Position numbers and translations under genes: made by a program | The notes under the pieces: generated by a model | What the model saw: the letters and a program-made list of their open reading frames with translations, nothing else | Database searches by the model: none | Told to the model about the DNA's origin: nothing | In this document: piece by piece, positions 56,405-64,000 of the stretch | How positions within the stretch are numbered: position 1 is the stretch's first letter | Layout of the letters: each line of letters opens with the position of its first letter | Assembly (NCBI GenBank): GCA_032622095.1 | Contig: CP136066.1 | Span: 227,360,961 to 227,424,960 of the forward strand | Direction of reading: 5' to 3' | Length of the DNA stretch: 64,000 bases | DNA from: Siphonodentalium dalli | Taxonomy: Eukaryota; Mollusca; Scaphopoda; Gadilida; Siphonodentaliidae

Positions 56405-57650
56405 CAGCTGGTCTAGATAATCTCATCGATATATGCAACTCATATGCTCGGAATTGGCGATTTATGTTCTCGAACACATAAAGTTTTGTTGTTGTATTCA
56501 ACGAGTCGGGGCGTCAACACGAGCGCAGAAACAGAACTTGGTCTATCGGAGAACAAACGCCCCCTGCGACGACAGAATGTATGCATTTAGGGATAAAACA
56601 GTGCAAGTTCAAGAACAGTAATACCAGGGCCTCTGATATTTCTGATAAGCTTAGAAAAACATTCTTCGCAATTACTGGTAGAAATATCACGAAACAATGC
56701 AGACCGCCCACGATGACCTCTCTTTTAAAAACTATTGTTCTGCCGAAATGTCTCTATGGGTGTGAAATTCTGACAACCTCTACAGATTCCAATGTTTACT
56801 GTATGGAGAAAGCTTATCGCTCGTGTGTTAAGCATATACAATCTCTCCCAACTCGGACTCCAACTGTTATTTCAATGAGCCTGTTAGGTCTTATGCCACT
56901 CGAAAACGAAATACACCTAAAGAAACTTTCATTCCTCGCTGATCTAATTTACCTTCCCTATGGGCACCAGGAACCACTACGAATTTTCTTATATAAATTC
57001 TTCTTACAGAGCCTCTTCGGACGTGCGACAACAGGGTTTGTGTCAGACATTACACAGTTACTTCGGCGATACAATCTGCACGCGCATCTGGATACTTTCG
57101 TTGCGACTGGCGAATTTCCTTCTAAATAGCATGGACGCATCTCTGCAAATCAACAGTACAGTCACACTATGTTATACAATGGAAAACTACCGAGTTACAT
57201 CACTTGAATTGTTTCGCATTGTGCACAATGATCCACTGTCATTTTGGAGTATTTGGACATTGCTGAAAAGGCACCCTAGCGCGCCTCAAACTCTGAAAAA
57301 TCTCGCTCTACTGCTCAACAGAACTACATTATCTAACGATCGCACGTGTCGCACTTGTGGTAACGGGATTCAGAATGACACATTACACGCCCTTCGTTAT
57401 TGTACAGCAGCCAATTCACTTGCGCTTCGGAATTCGTTCTGGGAACACATTCTTGATGAGGTTGGTCTCTCGACCTTTCTGTACATAGATTCTAGAGATG
57501 ATATGTCTCTGTTAGCCCTGCTTCTGGGTGGTGAGTCAATTAACGCACCCGCCGAACTTGACAACAACATAGAAACTATAATTCTCGACATGGCTAACTT
57601 CATTTATGGGATGTGTCATCTGATCCAGTAACAATTACTTTGTGTAAATA
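56405..57650 (+). pseudogene. LINE ORF2 3' remnant
   Basis: Starts within the RT thumb region (LIDICNSYARNWRFMFSNT, one TAA), continues in frame through ISDKLRKTFFAITGRN, VLPKCLYGCEIL and SLPTRTPTVISMSLLGLMPL, and stops at 57127. A different frame then continues FLLNSMDASLQ... to a Cys knuckle (CRTCGNGIQNDTLHALRYC) and ends at 57631, with AATAAA at 57647. At least one frameshift near 57115 and one stop. 5' truncated: no endonuclease, no YADD motif. A different LINE family from the minus-strand remnant at 34-43.6 kb. Confidence 0.85.
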
Positions 57651-58419
57651 AATTAGTGTTTGCGCATAAATCAAAATCGCATTCACATGGACGGACGGGT
57701 CTCTTCAAGATATGACGCATACGATCAGCCACGCAACGGTTCTGTTTTCTTAATTATCTCCATTTGCTGTATAATATATATTTCCATGTATATATATATA
57801 TTCTTCTCCTACAAGGAGGTATACAATAAAATATAGGCTAACGGCGTACCGCCTCAAAATGGCCTGAATCCTGCGTAAGAAACAGGGGGGGGGGTGACAC
57901 TCTCTTGGTAGATTTGTTTGGGTATTCCCTCAGGGGTGCCATAAATGATCACATGTTGGATGCGATTGATTGGGATTGCTTCTGTATATAAGTGAATTTG
58001 AATTTAGCAGGAGCTATAGAGTTTTTATATGTATACGCTGAAATTTGGATGAGAGGGAGGTGTCCATCTTGGAATTTCCGCTACACAACCACCCATTATG
58101 TGCACAAGTTTGTATTTTCTCTAGGCCAACTTTTTGGGACCCCCACCCACCAAAATAGTAAATACATCAGAATAATATGAAACAATATTATAACAGCCTG
58201 GTTCTTTCTATCCGTTATTATTTAGCATATTCCAACATATTGATACCCAAAATAGTGGAATGGTAGTAGCATGATCGGAAGCTAAATTATAAAAACAGTC
58301 CCATAGGTATCTCATCGACATCTTTTTGCCAACATTGAAATACTTCTGAGTGACTATAACGATATGAAATGTCTATAGGGATTTCGTCCCAGGCATATGA
58401 CATTCAATTCATGTGTGCC
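57651..58419. other. Intergenic, no gene seen
   Basis: AT-rich with an (TA)n run near 57795 and a G-run at 57884. No coding or structured feature supported. Confidence 0.4.
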
Positions 58420-58610
58420 TGCATTGTTACATTGGATGTATGGTCAAGTGTGGTGTGTATTGGTATATATGTATACACAAGTATGCTATGTGGTCATGGG
58501 TGAGGTGTATATATATAAAGCGAGCGACTATATTGCATCTCTGTATGGTTTATGTGTATATAGAGTAACTATGGTCCTGGGTATGTTGCACATGTGAACC
58601 TTGAGAGGCT
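58420..58610 (+). repeat. ~42-bp FB satellite, forward, short block
   Basis: Four to five units (GGTCATGGGTGAGGTGTATA). Followed by the same axis-flanking sequence ('cacaataactcaa..gat', 'gagaggtcatgccagagagttctc') seen reversed at 4985-5060. Confidence 0.75.
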
Positions 58611-59630
58611 ATCGCTTTCCACAATAACTCAATGATACGATAACCGATAGAGAGGTCATGCCAGAGAGTTCTCCTTCTTGGTGGCGTTTAAGCACAATGA
58701 AAGAATGCTAAACGATTTTCCTGATAACAGATGATCAATGTTGAAGCTAATGAGCTAGAGTAACCACATATTATGGTCCCACTCAGTTTAGTTTCACAGT
58801 TCATTTGCTTTAAAACATAATCCCTAATAACGTTTTCGGCCACTAGTCCACACTGCATACTTTAACCCTTTCAGTCTCATACTTTTCTACCTTTTCGGAA
58901 TAGCAGATAATTATGTTCCGGATATATGTGAAAAATGAACTTTTAACCCAATTTAGTTGCCATTTTGGAAGCCATCTTGAGTAATTTGGCACAAGACATC
59001 TTAGTGTGACACATTTAAGATATATCAAAACAATAAACACCTTTCGTGCCAAAGATATTACATCTTACTGGAATAAAAATGGTTCAAACGTGAAAAGTGA
59101 TTTTTTTTGTAAGAGAAAATTCTAATATTTCTGGTAATGTCTTGATTACAATAGTAACAATCAACCAATGTGCAGCAGACATGTTAGTATTCAATGTATG
59201 AAAGTCAGAATAGCCAATGTTATTCATCGACCACAACTTGTATGCGAGTGCAAGGCGCACTGGGACAATATCTACCATTTTCCATATCTTGGCGACTATA
59301 TTGGTGGCCATTTTGAGTCAAAGTAACAATTTTCATGGGTTGTGGTATGCCCCACTTACATTCCACATTTCTGTTCATTTCTTGTTGAAATATGAGATAG
59401 AAACCCAATTGTGTTTTTTTGTGAATTGTATATCGCGTTCTGTAAAATCAAATATTTGAGGGATCGGAAGAGGCTAGGATCCCAAGAATTGCTTACCTCA
59501 TTGTCCCAATAATCAGTTAATATAAACAATACAAAATAAAGTAACAATTCTCAACCAGTTCCAAACAGCAAAAACTGATATAGAATATTTTCATATTTTC
59601 CACTTCCGGCGGCCATTTTGAATATATTAA
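58611..59630. mobile_element. Foldback arm (FB3, right-arm type)
   Basis: Runs through the landmarks of FB1/FB2 right arms in order: 'ttgccattttggaagccatcttgag', 'gtgtgacacatttaagata', 'gcagacatgttagtattcaatgta', 'tcaaccagttccaaacagc' and 'cttccggcggccattttg'. The outer tip is missing. Confidence 0.8.
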
Positions 59631-59880
59631 ATTTATTCATAACTATAAATATGGGGTACACAATTATCAATAGAATGACATATCACACTATGTAATACCT
59701 CATACACTTCCTGATTAATTACGAATTAAAGATTACCAGGTCAGATATTCAATTTTGGCGGCCATCTTGGACTCAATGACCGATAACTCGAGAAAGCACC
59801 AATAGCCAGATGGCAAACAACCGGCAAATGAAATGGATGATATAATTCTACAAAGATATCATACCCAACAAAAATCGGCA

Positions 59881-60043
59881 TATTGGTAGGGGGTCCACAT
59901 GCATATGGGTAGGGGGTCTACATGCATATGGGTTGGGGGTCTACATGCATATGGGTAGGGGGTCCACATGCATATGGGTAGGGGGTCCACATGCATATGG
60001 GTAGGGGGTCCACATGCATATGGGTAGGGGGTCTACATGTAGC
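59881..60043 (+). repeat. 23-bp minisatellite, ~7 copies
   Basis: Unit GTAGGGGGTCYACATGCATA followed by TGG, almost perfect copies. Confidence 0.95.
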
Positions 60044-60639
60044 TCACGCTCTGATACTTTCGTCGTCTAAACTACAGGATTGGATATGCGGCGTAGTTAT
60101 CACCGTTCTCATTCGTGTCCTGTTTCAGTTTTAGTTTAAATTGTTATTGTCATATATATATACAATTGACAATGGGATCTGGCCACTTATGATCGCCCCG
60201 TTCGTTATTCCTGTTGATTTCGATACACTTGAATATGAACAGTCATCAAGTGCGACCAGCACTTTTAAATCTATCATAACCATTGTTAATGACCATTTTC
60301 CTGTTGACGTGATGTACAACGCGATACATTGTGCCTCTAAACCCTTCACATGTCTAAATCATATACATCAAACTGGGACATCAGTTTGTTGCATACTATC
60401 AATGGTCCATGTCAGCTTACTGTGTTCATGCCAGGTCACCTTTCGTATATTGGCGAATCACTTTGTGAAGCTACCTCAAATTAATTGGAAAGCCAACAGC
60501 CAGACACACCAGTTCTAGTCTGGCCGATAAAAGATTTGACCTAGAACAAATTTGGACTAAGTTGGTTTGTATACCATCTTGAAGAGGAATATATCCTCTA
60601 TAACATAATCAAAATCCGCTAAAATCGGGCTTTGAGCAT

Positions 60640-61220
60640 ATTTATGTGATTCTTGGCGTCCAAGATGGCTGCCATTGACCTATAAGTCAGTTTGGTGCAA
60701 TTATAGTGAGAAAATCTTGTCATGTTTACACATGCATACATTTTTGTGAAGCTAAGACTTTTTTGTGCCAAAATTGGAATTCCCCGTCCAAGATGGCTGC
60801 CAAAATGGCGGCCGGAGTTGGAAACTTTTCGTTTTTCCAGACATCTTTAAGATCAGTTTCTGCTGTTTGGAACTGTTTGAGAATTGTGACTTTATTTTAT
60901 ATTTAGCATGTTAACTGACCACCGGAGCAAACGGAAATTTCATTCATTGTGGTCCCCACCCCTTCTGATGACTCAAACATCGATTTTACAGAACGCGGTA
61001 TAACATTTCACACAAAAAAAATCACCATTGGGATTCTCGTCATATTTCATCAAGAAAAGGAAAAACTGTGCAATGTTAGTGACACATTCTATTTCTTATA
61101 GATATTCCAACTCAATGTTACCAAAATTGTCTCTCTGGCTCAAAATGGATGCCAAAATGGCGGCCAAAATATGTAAAATGGAAATATTGTCCCAGCGTGC
61201 TATGCAACCGCAACAAAACG
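60640..61220. mobile_element. Foldback arm (left-arm type), diverged
   Basis: 'gtccaagatggctgcc', 'tttgtgaagctaag', 'ggcggccggagttggaaa', 'gttggaactgtttgag..gactttattttat' and 'ggctcaaaatgg' follow the order of the FB1/FB2 left arms at 7400-7830. No satellite follows directly. Confidence 0.7.
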
Positions 61221-61879
61221 ACCGAATCAACTCTCCTGCTGCACGCGGAGAAATAGGTAGGGTTCAACTTACATTTGACCGTCTCGACACGATGGTCCCA
61301 GTCTACGTCCGTTTCAGGTACTTTTTGCAAAGTGAACGTCGATAGATTATAGATACAATAATGTATCAATGTTGTGAATATATGGCCTTTCTTGCGAGAT
61401 TATAAAGGTTATGTAAATACTTGACACGCGTCAATGCACTTTCAGTAGGATTTTCATCAGCATTAAAATATCAACACATATCAAAAGTTCGACCACAAAA
61501 CCTTTATTCACAAACCCATACATATTATATTGAAACAATTTAATCGGATCAATTCTAATTCAGGTTTAAAAAAACTAAATAAATCACACTTAATAAATAA
61601 ATAATGAATAGTCATCATATTTTTCCAGATGATTCCAGTTTGGGATACTTTATCGGAATAATGTAAGAAATATATACATTTCGTTTATAAATAATCTATA
61701 ACAGTACAACATTCCGACACATAATTATCAAACTTATGTATGTAAATGTGTTTGCATTGTATGAATTTCTAGTCTGAAATAATAATAATAGATGACATGA
61801 AATAAGTCTTTCTCTCATATTATATTTATGAAACGAATATAAAAATTGCCTGATATCGGCAAAACGGAAAACTCGAGTT

Positions 61880-61957
61880 TTATTAATATCATATATATAT
61901 ATATACCAGAGAAACACGGGTTTTTATTAACATCATATATATATACCAGAGAAACAC
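61880..61957 (+). repeat. Direct duplication with (AT)n
   Basis: Two copies of 'tttattaayatcatatatatatataccagagaaacac'. Confidence 0.75.
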
Positions 61958-62167
61958 TTTTAAAATCACTTTGCTTAAAAGAGCCACAAAACAAAAGTAA
62001 ATTCTTAAAGAAGTAGATTTTTTGATGGTTTTTTTTCTCGCGGCTATACGTAATGCCGTCAGACAGAAATCCGTAAGCCAATTAACGTCGCGGAATTTCG
62101 TTGATCAATCAAACCGTTCCGTGGTAGTGATATTAAGAAGTCAGTGCTTAAAACAAACTTTGTTGGG

Positions 62168-62415
62168 GGCGATCGATCCGGATGTACACTGGTACGGATT
62201 CGTGGCTAGTTGTTTGTGTTCATAGTCATATACGGATACACACTGGTATAGGATGCGGATGCATGCTGGTACCATATTTAAAATGATCAAATTTGATACA
62301 TGCATGCGTATCCTATATACCAGAGTGCATCCGTATATGACTGTGAATAAAAACAACCAGTCGCGAATATATGCACTGTACCCATGCCAGTGTTCGCGCG
62401 GATCCGTCGCCCACC
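62168..62415. repeat. Inverted repeat next to the assembly gap
   Basis: Arms: 'gatccggatgtacactgg', 'gtggctagttgttt', 'atatacggatacacactggtataggat' pair with their complements up to 62415, where the sequence breaks off into N. Confidence 0.7.
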
Positions 62416-62515
62416 NNNNNNNNNNNNNNNNNNNNNNNNNNNNNNNNNNNNNNNNNNNNNNNNNNNNNNNNNNNNNNNNNNNNNNNNNNNNNNNNNNNNN
62501 NNNNNNNNNNNNNNN
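62416..62515. other. Assembly gap (100 N)
   Basis: Exactly 100 N, the conventional size for a gap of unknown length. It follows an inverted repeat, a usual cause of assembly breaks. Confidence 0.99.
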
Positions 62516-62639
62516 CATCATCAATCCACACATTTGTTGTCGACCGAGATGCACGACGTTTTCTTCTGAGGTTGGGTTGTTTTTGTTTACTTTTTAGATA
62601 AATCATCAGTTGTAAACATATATCCAAACAGGTGTAATT

Positions 62640-63405
62640 GTTTCTACCAGGGACGGGTTCCCATTGGATGTGTATATGCAAGTCTGGAGTGTACGAATGG
62701 CCGTGTGTGCGGGGTATTGGTATATCTAGAAGGGTTGTATGGCCATTCATGAGGTATATATATACACATGGAGTGAGGTGTATGTATATCTTGAGTGGCT
62801 ATATGGCCATGGTGTGGCCAATATGTATACAGGAAGCGACAGTATGGCAAAATTAATTGTAAGGTGAATTGGTATGCAAGGAGTGACTGTATGATTACGA
62901 ATGTGGTTTAAGAGTATACAGCGAGTGGCTGAATTGTCATGGTTGAGGTGTATATGGAAGTCTGGAGTGTATGGATGGTCGTGTACGCGGTGCGGGACTA
63001 TTTGACCACTGGGAATAGGTATACAGGACGTGGTGTATGATCATGCATGTGGCGAATAGCTATACCTAAAGTGACTATATGGTCATGGGTGGGTGTATAT
63101 GTATATCGTGAGTGGCTATATGGCCATCTATATATACATGGAGTGACTGTTTGGCCCAATTTGAGGCGAATATGTTACTATATGGCCATGGGTGAGGTGT
63201 AGGAATACACCTGGTGTGCCTGTATGGTTACTCACGGCTGTGTGGTCATGTGATGGGTGTATGTATATACCCAAGTGTGGCGGTACGGTAATGGGTGCGG
63301 TGTATGTGTATAAAGGGAATGGCACATGGCCATTTATGTGGTGTTCGTGTATATATATGGTGACTGTATGACCATTGATAGGTTGTACTGGTGTACCTTT
63401 GGGTG
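62640..63405 (+). repeat. ~42-bp FB satellite, forward
   Basis: About 18 units (GAGTGGCTATATGGCCATGG, GAGGTGTATATGTATA), the same satellite as in FB1 and FB2. Confidence 0.85.
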
Positions 63406-64000
63406 ACTGTCGCTTTCCACAATAACTCAAGAATATGTTAATCGATAGAGTGGTAATGCCAGAGTGTTCTCCACCTTAACGACGTTTTAAATGCAAAATG
63501 AAGGAAACGGCTTTCCTGACATAGTTTATAAGCTAATTAAATGTTTTGCTAATGGACCAAAGTAGTTACTCTCAGTTTCGTTTCAACGTTCTGTCCATTT
63601 CCGTTAAAGAACATGGACACAATCCCAAAAGACGTTTTCGCCAAAATCCATACTGCATCCATTAAAATGAATTTGTCGTGCCTCATAAGGTACTGGGGCA
63701 ACCAGAATATAGCACTTAGTCGTCATAACCAAGTGAGTCACAATTTGCTACCTTTTGAGGAACAGCAGAGAATAATGTTCGAAATATATGTGACAAATCA
63801 ACTTTGTACCAAATTTGGTTGCCATTTTGCAAGCCATCTTTAGAACTTTTGTCTAGAACACTGAGCACCTTTGATTGTTCAATTTTACTTTAAAAAAGGT
63901 AATTTTTTTCCGATTTTCATGCCAAGTTTGTGATATAAAAATGACATAATTCTGGTAGTTTCAGTTGTTAAAATAGTCATAATTAATCACGGTGCATCAG
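63406..64000. mobile_element. Foldback arm, cut by window end
   Basis: Begins with the axis-flanking sequence ('ctttccacaataactcaa') and runs into the arm landmarks 'caatttgctaccttt', 'cagcagagaataatgtt' and 'ggttgccattttgcaagccatctt'. It resembles 753-1440 more than the FB1 arms. Confidence 0.7.

Noticed and set aside
60141-60518. 125-codon plus-strand ORF
   Set aside because: No domain, no paralogue in the window, no splice or promoter context. Length is within what chance allows in this AT-rich DNA.

Overview
This is a repeat-rich metazoan nuclear window. The evidence for that is spliced genes with GT/AG introns, non-LTR retrotransposons, Helitrons, hAT-like elements, internal TTAGGG repeats, a TRIM/NHL-type gene and a gigasin/LACTB-like beta-lactamase-fold gene. 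Together with many 'AAGGTCAAGGTCA' and 'CAAGATGGCNGCC' type dispersed repeats this suggests a marine lophotrochozoan, most likely a mollusc. The species assignment is inference.

Layout. 1-11.8 kb holds two or more giant foldback (inverted-repeat) elements, each with a core made of a degenerate satellite of about 42 bp: 1-1440 (right half of one), 1918-7093 and 7186-11755. 12.1-13.4 kb has a 34-bp minisatellite grown out of a transposon arm and nested palindromes. 14.6-15.7 kb is a degenerate tandem repeat of about 390 bp that leads into a decayed, acidic, cysteine-bearing repeat gene (15754-18443). That gene is broken by a 912-bp foldback element packed with GATATC palindromes, a frameshift and a stop, and then by a hAT-like element (18444-19811) in its last codons.

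21.8-33.3 kb is the clearest host gene. It is a five-exon secreted serine beta-lactamase-like protein (512 aa) whose exon phases all join correctly. Its introns hold MITEs, a duplicated splice-donor segment and a 31-bp minisatellite of about 44 copies.

34.0-43.6 kb reads as one decayed minus-strand non-LTR retrotransposon into which other elements have inserted: a 500-bp palindrome with 8-bp target duplication, a head-to-tail array of three 1.7-kb Helitrons (35489-40712), a small palindrome carrying TTAGGG repeats, and a 350-bp MITE.

44-52.5 kb contains hairpins, a 'PICK-and-mix' of noncoding repeat units, and a segmental tandem duplication carrying two 16-bp minisatellite arrays. 53.2-55.3 kb is an intact B-box/coiled-coil/NHL (TRIM2/3-like, RING-less) gene on the minus strand, with eight 19-residue repeats encoded by a 57-bp coding minisatellite. 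56.4-57.6 kb is a second LINE 3' remnant (plus strand). 58.4-64 kb returns to foldback arms and satellite, with a 100-N assembly gap (62416-62515) next to a palindrome.

No operon, CRISPR array, rRNA or tRNA was recognised. The two confident protein-coding genes show no evident functional link. The most unusual structures are the tandem Helitron array and the GATATC-palindrome element that keeps a host ORF in frame.
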